Assembly: GCA_964019335.1 (NCBI GenBank)
Contig: OZ025735.1
Span: 1 to 64,000, forward strand
Direction: 5' to 3'
DNA: 64,000 nt
Origin: Diplonema japonicum
Lineage: Eukaryota > Euglenozoa > Diplonemea > Diplonemida > Diplonemidae
Part shown: positions 33,091 to 42,778 of the stretch, in pieces
How positions within the stretch are numbered: the first letter of the stretch is position 1
How the letters are laid out: each line of letters begins with the position of its first letter
Notes under the pieces: model-generated
Seen by the model: only the letters and a program-made list of their open reading frames with translations
What the model was told of the DNA's origin: nothing
Database searches by the model: none
Made by a program: the position numbers and the translations under genes

Positions 33091-33633
33091 ATGGCTAGGG
33101 TGCGCTCTGTGTCAGCGTCGAGCGTGTCTTCCGCTTACAGCAGGTCGTCGTCTGTGTCATACGTTTCTGTAGGGCGCAGGGGCCTGGGCTACGACGGGGA
33201 GGAGGCAGAGAAGAGGCGGCGGGCAGCTGTGAGGGAGAAGGGGTGGAACAAAATAGCCAAGCGAGCTACCTCTACAGACAAGGCCAAAGCGTACGACAGA
33301 GAGAGAAGACAGCAGGAAAGGACGAAAAACCTAGCTCGAAGAGCAGTGGGATGGGAGCCCCCCAGACAAACAGTGAAGAAGCTGAACTACAACGACTCTT
33401 TGCTGGAAGAGGTGCAGACAGGGAAGAAGCCCAGAAGAAAGAAGGCCTTTGGAGTGTCTGCGTGGAGTAAATCCCCTGAACGAGGACCTAAGAAGCCAGC
33501 AAAGTACCGTGCTATGTCACCACCGTGCCGACCGCCCCCCCCTGAAATTAAATATCTCCCTTCCTGCTCTGAATTCCTTGCTTACAAGAACCTCAAACGA
33601 CGCCCCCGCTCGGGGCACTCAGGGTGCATCTGA
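33091..33633 (+). CDS. Basic low-complexity protein
   Basis: 180 residues, strongly basic. The N-terminus is Ser/Val/Arg-rich ('SSVSSAYSRSSSVSYVSV'), followed by charged helical sequence ('EEAEKRRRAAVREKGWNKIA', 'DRERRQQERTKNLARRAVGW') and Pro-rich C-terminal third with 'KSPERGPKKPAKYRAMSPPC'. It resembles nuclear RNA-binding or splicing-associated proteins in composition only. The acceptor-like 'caaccgctacag' ends 2 bp before the ATG. Confidence 0.6.
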   Translation: MARVRSVSASSVSSAYSRSSSVSYVSVGRRGLGYDGEEAEKRRRAAVREKGWNKIAKRATSTDKAKAYDRERRQQERTKNLARRAVGWEPPRQTVKKLNYNDSLLEEVQTGKKPRRKKAFGVSAWSKSPERGPKKPAKYRAMSPPCRPPPPEIKYLPSCSEFLAYKNLKRRPRSGHSGCI

Positions 33634-34101
33634 TCCCCTATACAGACGACGCGAGCGTTTCGGCTTCTGCCAGCGTGCGCTTTTTACTTGTGATTATACA
33701 TATGCTAACCAGCCTGCCGGACTCCACGGCCTTGCCACAGTTGTAAAATATGACATCTTCTCTTTTCTTTTCTTTTCTTTTCTTTGTATTATTACTATTA
33801 CGAGTTTGTCCGCAGGAAAATATCCACACCTTTTGTTGGGGTTTCCGGAAAAAAAAACCTCTCTATTTGAGCGAAGAAAGAAGAAGGGGAAAGAACCAAC
33901 GCAAGTTCATGCCTAAAAGCCGCTTTCAATGAACAATGCTTGCCATCGTGAGCGATAGGCTTTTGTTTAGACCACAAAAATCCTCCGATATGGCACTTTC
34001 CCAGCGGTACCTTCCCTTTTCTTTGTTGTTTTTTTAGCATTTTAAGGACATTTCACCCGAGCGAGCTAATGAAGTATTCCACAAAGCCTTGACTAGACTA
34101 G
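33634..34101. other. Intergenic stretch
   Basis: About 470 bp, T-rich with TTTTC repeats near 33760, no gene seen. It ends in 'cttgactagactag' directly against the next ATG. Confidence 0.4.
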
Positions 34102-34569
34102 ATGTTGGGGGTGTTGATCGCAGCTGTGGTGTATGCGGGGTCTGCCTGCAAGATTGAGGAAAGGGGGCTTGTGATGGACGTCGACGTCGATGTGGCGCAG
34201 AAGATATGCTGCGAAAACAGGAGGTACGCCGAACGGAGGGGGTACCACAAGGTGGCAGGGTTTGATACATTGGTGACTGATGGGCAAGTATTTTATGACA
34301 GCGCCTGCGGTGTGCCTGTCTTCAAAGCAGCTGTGGGAAGGACACTTGCAGAGTGGCGTGACGAGATGGCAGCGCACGGTTGGCCCTCCTTCCGCGATGC
34401 AGAGCTCATCAGCGAGAACGTCGTTATCAACGAAGATCTTCATAATGAGGTGGCCTCGTCATGTGGCACGCACCTGGGACACAACATCCCTGATGAAAAA
34501 GGAAACAGATACTGCATAAACCTTGTTTGTATGGCAGGAAAGCCGGCCCAAGAAGAGCCTGAGCTGTGA
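34102..34569 (+). CDS. MsrB-like methionine-R-sulfoxide reductase, secreted form
   Basis: 155 residues with a signal peptide ('MLGVLIAAVVYAGSA'). The MsrB/SelR fold is recognisable from 'HGWPSF' (93-97), 'CGTHLGHNIPDEKGNRYCIN' (121-140) and the resolving/catalytic region, with Cys138 at the position of the catalytic Cys in RYCIN. MsrB enzymes reduce the R-epimer of methionine sulfoxide with thioredoxin-type donors; a TXNDC12-like luminal thioredoxin lies at 38100. The usual paired zinc CxxC motifs are only partly present: Cys69 and Cys121 are single, so the zinc site may be lost. The protein is probably ER-luminal or extracellular. Confidence 0.75.
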   Translation: MLGVLIAAVVYAGSACKIEERGLVMDVDVDVAQKICCENRRYAERRGYHKVAGFDTLVTDGQVFYDSACGVPVFKAAVGRTLAEWRDEMAAHGWPSFRDAELISENVVINEDLHNEVASSCGTHLGHNIPDEKGNRYCINLVCMAGKPAQEEPEL

Positions 34570-34590
34570 CATATATTCCTTAACTTGCAT

Positions 34591-34607
34591 CACGCACAAC
34601 ACTACAG
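34591..34607 (+). promoter_or_regulatory. Acceptor-like site before the 34620 start
   Basis: 'cacgcacaacactacag' ends 12 bp before the ATG and matches the AC-rich intron 3' ends. Confidence 0.4.
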
Positions 34608-34619
34608 GTGAGAACAAAT

Positions 34620-35445
34620 ATGTCGGCCGCACCGCCGCCTGTGCCCGTGCCCATTTACCACCCACCGCCTGCCCCTGTCAAGAAGCACAGCTACTCGGCA
34701 ACGAATGGGAAGTGGAACTTACACGGGTTGAGCAGGGCAGATGTGAAGGCAATTATTACGCGCAACGGTCTGGCTTAGCTGCGAGACAACTGGAAGAACG
34801 ACCGATAGGTAGCCGTGAGTGTTCACAAGTGGGTGTCTCTGAGCTGTGGGTGTTACACGTACATTAGTTATTGTTCCAAGCACTGTAGCTAACTTATCAT
34901 TTAGGTTTGAAAAACTGGCTGCAGACTTCCAATGTCTTGTGAAGCAGCAGTACATGCCCTTCGATATCGAGTCCATGGCAAGGGACCAACTGGAATGCAG
35001 TGACCTGACGAAGAGGAAGGGGGATAAGTTGCGGCAAGTAAGGAGCAGAGGGAGATCGGTGCAGAAGGTTGTTGTGTGCATCAGTGGGTACGGACCTGGT
35101 GATGAGGAGGAGCAAGTCGGTTCCGATGCCTTCTCGACACAGCTTGTGTACGACACGTACAACGGCGTGATACTGATGGATGAGAAGTTTGATTTCTTGC
35201 TCTATTGTATAGAATGCGGCCTGGTTGCTGTCCAATCTGGCTTTACAGCCGCTTACACAAACCTCCTCAACTCACTTCTCGAACCCCCACCACAAGTCAT
35301 ACCCTCAACCCCCCCGCACACACTTCCGCCCGAACCACAAGGAGAGCTTACATGGAAGCAAGAGCTGGAAGCCCTTGAAAAAGAGCAGCAAGCCTACGAC
35401 GATTCGAAGCAACCTCGCGTCTTTGAGAATTGGGCACGTGATTAA
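34620..35445 (+). CDS. Hypothetical protein, gene model unresolved
   Basis: The ATG at 34620 begins a protein-like stretch ('MSAAPPPVPVPIYHPPPAPV' to 'ADVKAIITRNGLA') that meets a TAG at 34776. The same frame continues after the stop with 'LRDNWKNDR' and meets a second TAG. From 34905 a clear second exon runs to 35445 in another phase: 'FEKLAADFQCLVKQQYMPFD', 'VQKVVVCISGYGPGDEEEQV', 'DYLLYCIECG'-like hydrophobic part, Pro-rich linker and acidic helix 'ELTWKQELEALEKEQQAYDD'. A T-rich intron ending 'atcatttag' fits the 3' side. Either small unrecognised introns remove the stops, or the first part is broken. No family is recognised. Confidence 0.4.
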
Positions 35446-35519
35446 TTACACATTGTTTATATATTTAATACTCACTTTAACACGTGTGAACTTCTCGCAG
35501 AGCACTTCAGGTGGGTACC

Positions 35520-36349
35520 ATGAGGACACTTACGAGATTGGGTCTGCAGAAGAGCAGGAGCATGCTCACCGGCGCCGTTGCATCTACAGCGCTCATGAGC
35601 AAGTCTGTGTTCGCCCAGGAGACAGCCGCCGCTGCTGCTGGCGGCACAGCGGGGAAGATTGCTGCAGCAAAAGCCCTTTACGGTGCGAATGTAGTTACGC
35701 TGCTGCAGGTGGGACCTCCTATTTGCGCACAGGTCCTCTTTTTGTCGCCTCTTGCCACCATGAGGGAAATCAAGGCCAACGGCACCACCGGTGGTCTGCC
35801 CATGCTCCCTTACACTATGATGGCGTGCAACGGGTTCTTGTGGATGACGTACGGGACCCTCACCGGCGACAGGTATGGGATAGCATAGCAACAACACAAC
35901 ACAGCACGCTGATCGCTGCAAACGTGAGCGCCCTTGTGATGGGCCTCTTCTACTGCTCGACATTCATGAAGTACAAGAACCCCGATGTGCAGGTGGCACA
36001 GCCCGTCGGCATGGCGGCTGTGGCGGCTTTGGCCGTGGCTGGAATGTACGCCGGGCTTCCTCAAGCACAGGCCATTGACGCCATCGGGATGACAGGGTGT
36101 GGTGTGGTAGTTGCCATGTTCAGTGGGCCGCTTGCCGCTGTGCAGAAAGTGCTGAAGGAAAAGGACACCTCGACACTCCCTTTCCCCATGGCTGTGGCAA
36201 CTACTGTGAACTGTGCCTTCTGGTCTGCATATGGTCTCATGATCGGTGACCCGTACATCTATGGGCCCAACTTATTGGGGCTGTGCTCCGGCATTGTTCA
36301 GCTGTCACTTTTCGCTCGTTTTGGTTTCGGTAAGGCCAAGAGTGCTTAG
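35520..36349 (+). CDS. SWEET (MtN3/saliva) sugar transporter
   Basis: Two exons, 35520-35872 and 35905-36349, split by a 32-nt intron (GTATGG to ACAACACAACACAG), give 265 residues. Two MtN3 triple-helix repeats are visible. The first has 'VVTLLQVGPPICAQVLFLSP', 'LPMLPYTMMACNGFLWMTYG' and a Pro at the usual bend. The second has 'AIDAIGMTGCGVVVAMFSGP' and 'STLPFPMAVATTVNCAFWSA', ending 'LLGLCSGIVQLSLFARFGF'. SWEETs are facilitators of hexose or sucrose flow. Unusual is the N-terminal extension of about 45 residues, with a possible signal or transit peptide ('LTGAVASTALMSKSVFAQE'), not normal for the family. Confidence 0.88.
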
Positions 36350-36710
36350 GTTGGAGGGCTACGTAAAGAAGCAGGTCGTTGATCGATGTCACGACTGAGA
36401 ACCACCTCGCAACCATGCGGCTGCGGAACGGATCACAACGATTCTCTGCACTGCTGTCTTTACGAGCGTCGATGCTAACGTCGTTTCACCACTGCTGCTG
36501 CTTAGCTCTGTAGGCATGAACCTTATGTTGCAAATAGACAAAAAGATATATGGAAGAAAAAAAAAAAAAATGAAAATAACAAAAGTAAAAAGGAATTTCT
36601 TATCTCAGTGAGCAACTCCCCCAGCACACTGAAGTTTCATCGAATTCTTACTTAATGAATATTCCAAAACAAAGAAGCAAGCACAGCCCCGCCACCCCCC
36701 CCTGTGAAAA
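36350..36710. other. Intergenic stretch
   Basis: About 360 bp without a supported gene; A-rich patch at about 36555-36590. Confidence 0.4.
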
Positions 36711-38024
36711 ATGGAAAGAGAAAATCTAATTCTGAGACAACGGAAACAGCAAGCGGCTGGCAGGGTGTTCGAGCCGGAGACATCGTCATTCACAAGGGCG
36801 GTGAAGAGTTTGGACTTTTACCCCAAGGTGCACAGTGACAGACGGAAGAAGCAAACGGTGCCCGGCATGGTGATCAGCCTCTTCGTGATAGTGATGATCA
36901 GCATCATGCTGGTGTGGGAGACGACTTCGTACATATTAGGTACAGATGCCTACCACGACCGCCTTTCGGTGGACGCAGGCATCGGACAGAAGGTTCAGAT
37001 TAATCTCAATATCACCTTTCCAAATATCAAATGCGACGCTCTGCACTTGGATGCCATGGACGCTGCTGGTGAGATGCAGATAGACCTCCACCACGACTTG
37101 TACAAGAGCCCGGTTGACCACGCTGGCAGGCTCGTCTTTTCAGGCGCACACCCATACTACCATGCCCCCCCTGCCCCTCCTGACCAGGAGCTGGACATCT
37201 CAAGCTTTTTCTTTGGATACAATGCTGCCAAGGATCCGTCAAGCGAGAAGTTCTGCGGTCCGTGCGACATCATCCCTGTGGCAAATGCCGACAGGGACAG
37301 GAAACATGAGCAGGGTAAGAAGGTGGAGTGCTGCAACACGTGTCAATCGGTGTTAGACTACTACGACAAGCAAGGCAAAAAGCGCCCCGACCGGGGTGAC
37401 GTGGAGCAGTGCATTCACGAAGAGTCGATGAGGAACCCAGGTTGCAACATCGCAGGCGTCCTCACCACGGAGAAATGCAAAGGGAACTTCCACTTCGCCC
37501 CGGGTGGCACTCGCAAGATGGGGTTCAAAATGCTTCACTTCTTCTCGACGTCGCAGGCGCTGCACTTCGACATCGCACACTACATACACCATCTGTCCTT
37601 TGGGGACAAGAACGTTAAGCGATTTGGGTACAAGCACCCCTTGGATGGGCGTCAGGTGTTTGTCCCCAGAGGGAATCTTGCTCATGTGAAGTACGGGATC
37701 AAGGCCATCCCTGTCGTCTATACAACGCACTCGTCTGTGGGGGACGAAGAGGCTCAGTCGGGTGTCATGATTGCTGGGAAGGAGGAGTCGGCTGAGTCCT
37801 CGTTCGAGATTGCAGCGACCCTTTTGGAGAAGGTCTTCGACCCGAGGGAGTCGCGGAGGCCGCCAGGGCTGTCCTTCGTCTACGACTTCCACCCCATGCA
37901 GCTGACGCATGTCTTCAAGCGCCCGCCCATAACGCACTTCCTCATCAATCTTTGCAAGATCGTAGGTGGCTTCTTCGTCGTTACTGGACTCCTCGACAGA
38001 CTCGTCTCCAAGATTATGTCTTAG
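36711..38024 (+). CDS. ERGIC3: ERGIC3 / Erv46-type ER-Golgi cargo receptor
   Basis: 437 residues, one exon. Features follow ERGIC3/Erv46: N-terminal 'AVKSLDFYPKVHSD' before the first membrane helix (about 52-75), 'CDALHLDAMDAAGEMQIDLH', paired cysteines 'CCNTC', 'GCNIAGVL-GNFHFAPG', 'IAHYIHHLSFGDKNVKRFGY', and a last helix 'LINLCKIVGGFFVVTGLLDR'. The family cycles between ER and Golgi in COPII and COPI vesicles and forms a complex with Erv41. The tail after the last helix is very short ('LVSKIMS'), so the usual C-terminal sorting signal is reduced. It lies near other early secretory genes. Confidence 0.92.
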   Translation: MERENLILRQRKQQAAGRVFEPETSSFTRAVKSLDFYPKVHSDRRKKQTVPGMVISLFVIVMISIMLVWETTSYILGTDAYHDRLSVDAGIGQKVQINLNITFPNIKCDALHLDAMDAAGEMQIDLHHDLYKSPVDHAGRLVFSGAHPYYHAPPAPPDQELDISSFFFGYNAAKDPSSEKFCGPCDIIPVANADRDRKHEQGKKVECCNTCQSVLDYYDKQGKKRPDRGDVEQCIHEESMRNPGCNIAGVLTTEKCKGNFHFAPGGTRKMGFKMLHFFSTSQALHFDIAHYIHHLSFGDKNVKRFGYKHPLDGRQVFVPRGNLAHVKYGIKAIPVVYTTHSSVGDEEAQSGVMIAGKEESAESSFEIAATLLEKVFDPRESRRPPGLSFVYDFHPMQLTHVFKRPPITHFLINLCKIVGGFFVVTGLLDRLVSKIMS

Positions 38025-38099
38025 TTAGTGCTGTTCCTTCCAGTGTTCCTTCTATTTATTGTGCTTCCTACACCGCTTATTCACCAACAGAAGATAGTT

Positions 38100-38656
38100 A
38101 TGATGAAGATTGCCGTCTTACTGGCATTGGTGGGGTGTGCTGCCGCACAGGACTCCAGCCTAGGTACGAAAAAGAAGTTTGTTAGTTAACACAACACAGG
38201 CCGTGGTTTCGGTGAGTTCCCGTGGTACAACCTTGCCGATGGTCTTGCAGAGGCTAAAGCTAGCGGGAAGCCTATTATGATGGTGCAGCACAAGAGCTGG
38301 TGTGGCATGTGCAAGAGGTTTGGACCTGAGTTCGCTAGCACGCAGGGCATCAAGGACCGCTCTGAGAAGTATGCATGCAAACATCAAGTACATGCGCAGG
38401 TTTGTGATGGTTAACTGCCACGACGATGACCCTGGCTGCGAGGCCAGCGAGTACGCCCCTGGTATTAAGAGAAACAAACGAGGAACACACTGCAGATGGC
38501 GGCTACATCCCCCGTATCTTGTTCTTGACCCCCGAGGGCAAGCACCGCTCCGACATCCAGGCTGGGAACCCGAAGTACAAGTACTTCTTCGCTCAGGGCG
38601 CAGCTGTCTCGAAGGCCATGGATGCCGCTCTCGAGCCTGCAAACGAAGAGCTTTGA
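38100..38656 (+). CDS. ER-luminal thioredoxin-like protein, TXNDC12 (ERp18) type
   Basis: Four exons (38100-38163, 38200-38368, 38400-38461, 38496-38656) with introns of 36, 31 and 34 nt give 151 residues. All introns begin GTA and end CAG. A signal peptide ('MMKIAVLLALVGCAAAQ') is followed by a thioredoxin fold with active site 'SWCGMC' (Cys56, Cys59), 'SEKFVMVNCHDDDPGCEASE' and 'DGGYIPRILFLTPEG', matching TXNDC12/AGR2 proteins. The C-terminus is NEEL, which resembles the EDEL/KDEL retention signal. Role: thiol-disulphide exchange on folding secretory proteins. The individual exons are too short to look like a gene without splicing. Confidence 0.9.
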
Positions 38657-38728
38657 GTGCTGTTTTAGTTTACTTGATTCTTGTATACTTCTTCTAAACA
38701 ATTGCACCTTTCGTTCCAAAGGCATGTG

Positions 38729-40810
38729 ATGCTCAGGGCAACACGGCGAGGGCTGCCCGTGGCCGCAGCCAGTGTACAATACAGACGCAGTTCTGCACCA
38801 GGTTTTGTTGAGAAGTACAAGGGAGACAGCCATGGGAAAGATGTAATCCTGGCGTCCTTGCGAAGAATGGCAAAAGTCGCAGCCATCGAAGAAAATGCCG
38901 TTCGTATTGGGAAGGAAGCGCTGGAATTGTTAAGGTGGAGTGAACAGGAGTACGGGGGCAAGATACCTAAAGAATGGTACGAGCAAGCAATGGAACTCGT
39001 GACACGCATCCCCGACACAGCAGCACCTATGGTGGTCCTGAACCTCGCCATGAAAGCTGGCGAAGGGCATGCATCTCTGTTCGAGCGTGCCATGTCACAC
39101 GCTGTGAAGCACAGTGGGACAAAAGACCTACACAATCTGTACCTCCTTGCAGCGAAAGCGCACGTAAAGGCTTCTGCTGGCATGTTCACATGCTTGATCG
39201 GAGACTGTTCAAGCCGAGGTGACACGGATTCTGCACTCTTCTGGTGGAAGGAGGCCCAGCACATGTCAGTGGTGCAAGATGTCAGCAAGTTGGCATTTAT
39301 ATCGTGCTTCCATTCAGAGCAAGAAGTTCTGAGACTCCTTAAACACCATGTGCCTTCATACGCGCAGAAGCAAGCATGCCTGCTGCTGCTACTGATGCGA
39401 GCCGATGACATGGCCTCAGTCGATAAGTACTTGGCGATGTACCCGCCTACAGCATACACACCTGCAACATGGTACAAGACAGTGCTGTACACTTTTGCTA
39501 AGAGGAAGGATCTCGACATGCTGGTTGCGAAGTACAGCAGACTCACCAGAGGCATCAAGCCGTCACCGGAACTGCAGAAATTTTACATGGAGGCTGTAGC
39601 TTGTTGCGCACTATTTCAATGTGCGCCGTCGCTGCAGGGTTTGAACCTCACAAGTAGCGCATCGAGAATAGCGAAGAAGGCCTTGGAGATCATGGCGCCG
39701 TTCGATTCCAACCTCTTGCCGTGGTATCTCAACAGTGCAAACATCCTGCTGCATGCATTGACGGGCACGCTCCTGGACCCGGGAAAGGAGACGCACAGGT
39801 CGTCAAGAGAAGCAACACCTTTCATCACTGTCACTTTCATCAGAGCAGCGCAGCTCCTATCGCGACCCGACGTAGTTACTGCTTTGAAGCAACAGCTCAA
39901 GCCCCCGGTCGTTCCGAGATATACTTACTACAGTCTGCGCTATCAGTACTGCGGGTGGCTGGGCCACCACCCGGAATCAACAAGCAGTTATCAAGATGCT
40001 GTGCGTACAGCAAAGGCGGCAGGCATTGCTAGGAGGACCGATAAGAGAAGCGACTTCATGGGCGAGAAAGTTAACACGGTGGTGCCACCTGCACCAGTTG
40101 TGGACCACGAGCCGCCCGGTGTCGATAGCAGCGAGACCCTTGTCGTGCCCCCTTCGGGTGCCACGAAGCACTTTGTAGCACCGCAGCCACCAAACAAAAA
40201 ACGTTATCCTCCCGAAGCAGAAACATTTCTGAAGAAGCTGACAGTTAGACGCATGGAAGGCAAGCTGCTGCCATTCTACTCAAGGTGGGTCACACTCTCG
40301 GTGCAGAACCCTGTCCTGTCCAAGGTGGTACTCAGTGAGTATAGTGCTGACAGGAAAGCGGGTATTGTGGGTCAGGACCTCACACTATATACAGCTATTG
40401 TTCAAATGTCTTGGAAGTCTGATGACTTCGTGGGGTTCCGCTACAGCTCTCTCGAATCACTGAAGCACTTCTCACCCGACGACAGGATGGTTGTCACTGT
40501 TCTGCACGGCTGCGCCCACGCCATCAGACAGACGGGTAGTCACGAGTGGGCAGAACTTGCATTTGCTACGTGGCACGCACATCGAAGTGTGAAAGGCTTC
40601 CGTTTGTACACACGACTCATGGAAGTCATCAGCTTATGCGGTGATGTGAAGAAAGCAGAGCAGTACATAGTGCAAGCACCGAAGGTGCCATCGCTAGGGT
40701 CGAAGCTATGCCCATATCTTGTGGAGCACTTTGAGAAGACGTATGAGGTAAGCGGCATGGGGCATGCTGCCACAGTGCGCAGGATGCAGGCGCTGATGCA
40801 GCGCACGTAG
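38729..40810 (+). CDS. Helical-repeat protein, probably mitochondrial (PPR-like)
   Basis: 693 residues. The N-terminus 'MLRATRRGLPVAAASVQYRR' is basic and lacks acids, as in mitochondrial presequences. Repeated helix pairs of about 35 residues run through the protein, for example 'VVLNLAMKAGEGHASLFERA', 'TWYKTVLYTFAKRKDLDMLV' and, near the end, 'TRLMEVISLCGDVKKAEQYI', which resemble degenerate pentatricopeptide repeats. A Pro-rich linker lies at about 450-500. If PPR, it would bind organellar RNA. The alternative is another alpha-solenoid. The start codon lies 72 bp after the previous stop. Confidence 0.65.
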   Translation: MLRATRRGLPVAAASVQYRRSSAPGFVEKYKGDSHGKDVILASLRRMAKVAAIEENAVRIGKEALELLRWSEQEYGGKIPKEWYEQAMELVTRIPDTAAPMVVLNLAMKAGEGHASLFERAMSHAVKHSGTKDLHNLYLLAAKAHVKASAGMFTCLIGDCSSRGDTDSALFWWKEAQHMSVVQDVSKLAFISCFHSEQEVLRLLKHHVPSYAQKQACLLLLLMRADDMASVDKYLAMYPPTAYTPATWYKTVLYTFAKRKDLDMLVAKYSRLTRGIKPSPELQKFYMEAVACCALFQCAPSLQGLNLTSSASRIAKKALEIMAPFDSNLLPWYLNSANILLHALTGTLLDPGKETHRSSREATPFITVTFIRAAQLLSRPDVVTALKQQLKPPVVPRYTYYSLRYQYCGWLGHHPESTSSYQDAVRTAKAAGIARRTDKRSDFMGEKVNTVVPPAPVVDHEPPGVDSSETLVVPPSGATKHFVAPQPPNKKRYPPEAETFLKKLTVRRMEGKLLPFYSRWVTLSVQNPVLSKVVLSEYSADRKAGIVGQDLTLYTAIVQMSWKSDDFVGFRYSSLESLKHFSPDDRMVVTVLHGCAHAIRQTGSHEWAELAFATWHAHRSVKGFRLYTRLMEVISLCGDVKKAEQYIVQAPKVPSLGSKLCPYLVEHFEKTYEVSGMGHAATVRRMQALMQRT

Positions 40811-40833
40811 CATACTTCTTGCCAAATGGCTCC

Positions 40834-40848
40834 AATACGACACAACAG
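40834..40848 (+). promoter_or_regulatory. Acceptor-like site in a 49-bp intergenic gap
   Basis: 'atacgacacaacag' ends 11 bp before the ATG at 40860. The gap between the flanking genes is only 49 bp, leaving little room for a separate promoter. Confidence 0.45.
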
Positions 40849-40859
40849 GTGGACACAAC

Positions 40860-41634
40860 ATGGACTTCAAACAGGAAGGTGGCGATAGTGAGGGCGTGAT
40901 GTACGACGGGCTCGATAAGATGTGGGAAGCGGAGCTAGCGGAGTGCGACGCCAGTGGCGAGAAGAAGTGGTATAGCCACGCAGTGGAGTACTGGAAGCAA
41001 CAGCCTGCAACGGTTAACGGTGTGCTTGGAGGATTCGAACATGTTTCCGAGGATGACATTGCCGAGTCAGCGAGCTTCATACTACCATTCATCATCAAGG
41101 AGCAGATGACGAGAGAGAAGGCCATCGACACGGGTGCTGGTGTCGGCAGGGTCTCACACGATCTTTTAATAAAAAAACTGGGTTTCAAAACAGTTGACCT
41201 TCTGGAACCCTGCGCCCACATGTTGGAAAAAGCCAAGCAAGACCTGCCTGCGGACAAGGTGGGGCAGCTCATCGAGGGATCGATCCAGAACCACACTTTC
41301 GGAGAAGCACAGTACGACATCCTGGTGCTGCAGTGGGTGGGCATTTACCTTACGGATGATGACTTCGTGGCTTTCATCCAGAAAGCAAGGTATGCAAACA
41401 GATCAGAGTGATACACATTACAGGAAGAGCTTGCGTCCAAATGGGATAATATTCATCAAAGAAAACACGATACAGGAGTCGTTCTTGGTAGACAAGGAGG
41501 ATTCGTCGATCACCAGGACGGTGGAGCACTACCGGCACATCATAGAAGCCGGCGGGGGGAAAGTTGTCAAGCAGGAGTATCAGAAAAAGTTTCCGAAACA
41601 ACTATTCAAAGTTATCATGCTTGCAGTGAAATGA
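40860..41634 (+). CDS. Protein N-terminal methyltransferase, NTMT1 type
   Basis: Two exons, 40860-41389 and 41424-41634, with a 34-nt intron, giving 246 residues. It aligns with NTMT1/Tae1 along its length: 'KKWYSHAVEYWKQQPATVNG', 'VLGGFEHVSEDDI', SAM-binding 'AIDTGAGVGRVS' (about 88-99), 'YDILVLQWVGIYLTDDDFV' and, after splicing, 'KARKSLRPNGIIFIKENTIQ'. These enzymes methylate the alpha-amine of proteins starting X-Pro-Lys after Met removal, in nucleus and cytosol. Confidence 0.92.
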
Positions 41635-41721
41635 GTGAGTAGTTTTAGTCTTTTCCTTTTTTTGTCGTTTCCTTGTGGCTCCGCATTCGAACAGGAGGCG
41701 GGGCTGAGGCTGCATGCATCG

Positions 41722-42717
41722 ATGAAGGCAGTAACAGTTCGTGTTCGGCATGCCTTTCGGAGGTACTGCAGTGTTAATGACGAGATATTCAAGGAAGCCA
41801 CGCAACTATGGGACAATAACAGCAAGGAAACTGCTGTACAGTACTTCACAGAAGCGGCTCTGAATGGCCACGTAGAGGCGATGAATAGCCTTGGGTTTGC
41901 GCTTGTCGAAGAAGGTGATAGCACAGGTCTGTCGTGGATAGAGAAGGCGGCCGCCATGGGCTCACCAAATGCACAGAACAACCTCGCCGTGCACCTAAAC
42001 CAGAAAGGTGATCACGAGGCAGCACTTGATTGGTGGAAGCAAGCAGCCGCTGGTTGCAACCCCTACGCGCTGAACCAGCTTGGCCTGCGATGCAGCGATG
42101 ACAGCGAAGCTTACGGCCACTTCAAAGAGGCAGCTGAAAAGGGAGATAAGGAAGCAATGAACAATCTGGGCCACTGTTATCAGCATGGGAAAGGCACACA
42201 GCAAGAATCAACAAAAGCCATAGCATGGTATTCGCGCAGCGCAGGTCTGGGCAACCTTGACAGCCTATACAACCTTGGGCATATCCACCTAGACATTGAC
42301 AAGAGCATGGCACTCAGGTATTTCACGGAGGCAGCTGTGGCAGGGCATGTTGAAGGGCAGGCCATGGTGGGGTTCTGCTACCAGCAAGGCATCGGTACCT
42401 CTTGTGACGCGAAGAAAGCTGTAGAGTGGTGGGAAAAGGCAGCGGACAACAAGCACCCAGCTGCTGCAACGAATTTAGGGATCTGCTTGCAGCAAGGGGC
42501 AGGTGTTGGCCAGCCCGATCCCCAGCGTGCGATGCAATATTTCGAAGCGGCGGCGGAGCAGGATTATCCAGAAGCCCTGGTGATGCTTGCGAACTGTAAG
42601 CTGAATGGTGAAGGGACGGAGAAGGACACCCCAAGTGCTATCTTACTTATGTCAAAGGCTGCTGCCCTTGGCTCTGAGCAAGCGAAAAGGCTACTTGCAA
42701 TTTTGCATACGATGTGA
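41722..42717 (+). CDS. Sel1-like repeat protein
   Basis: 331 residues built from about eight Sel1-like repeats with the A-x2-G-x3-A signature, e.g. 'AAEKGDKEAMNNLGHCYQHG', 'AAVAGHVEGQAMVGFCYQQG', 'AAALGSEQAKRLLAIL'. The N-terminus 'MKAVTVRVRHAFRRYCSV' is basic and could be a mitochondrial presequence. Sel1 repeats form adaptor solenoids. The frame is open upstream to 41635, but only with a GTG, and an acceptor-like 'cattcgaacag' ends at about 41694. Confidence 0.85.
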   Translation: MKAVTVRVRHAFRRYCSVNDEIFKEATQLWDNNSKETAVQYFTEAALNGHVEAMNSLGFALVEEGDSTGLSWIEKAAAMGSPNAQNNLAVHLNQKGDHEAALDWWKQAAAGCNPYALNQLGLRCSDDSEAYGHFKEAAEKGDKEAMNNLGHCYQHGKGTQQESTKAIAWYSRSAGLGNLDSLYNLGHIHLDIDKSMALRYFTEAAVAGHVEGQAMVGFCYQQGIGTSCDAKKAVEWWEKAADNKHPAAATNLGICLQQGAGVGQPDPQRAMQYFEAAAEQDYPEALVMLANCKLNGEGTEKDTPSAILLMSKAAALGSEQAKRLLAILHTM

Positions 42718-42750
42718 AAGTTCTTAGTTACTAGCCAGACCACATCTTTT

Positions 42751-42766
42751 ACATACACCACTACAG
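42751..42766 (+). promoter_or_regulatory. Acceptor-like site before the membrane/DGAT2 fusion gene
   Basis: 'acatacaccactacag' ends 12 bp before the ATG at 42779, in a 61-bp gap behind the Sel1 gene. Confidence 0.45.
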
Positions 42767-42778
42767 GGGCGGGCCAAG

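Noticed and set aside
34620..35445. TAG reassigned to an amino acid
   Set aside because: Several well-supported genes (SWEET, RING protein, PPR-like protein, MCTP-like protein) end in TAG at family-typical positions.
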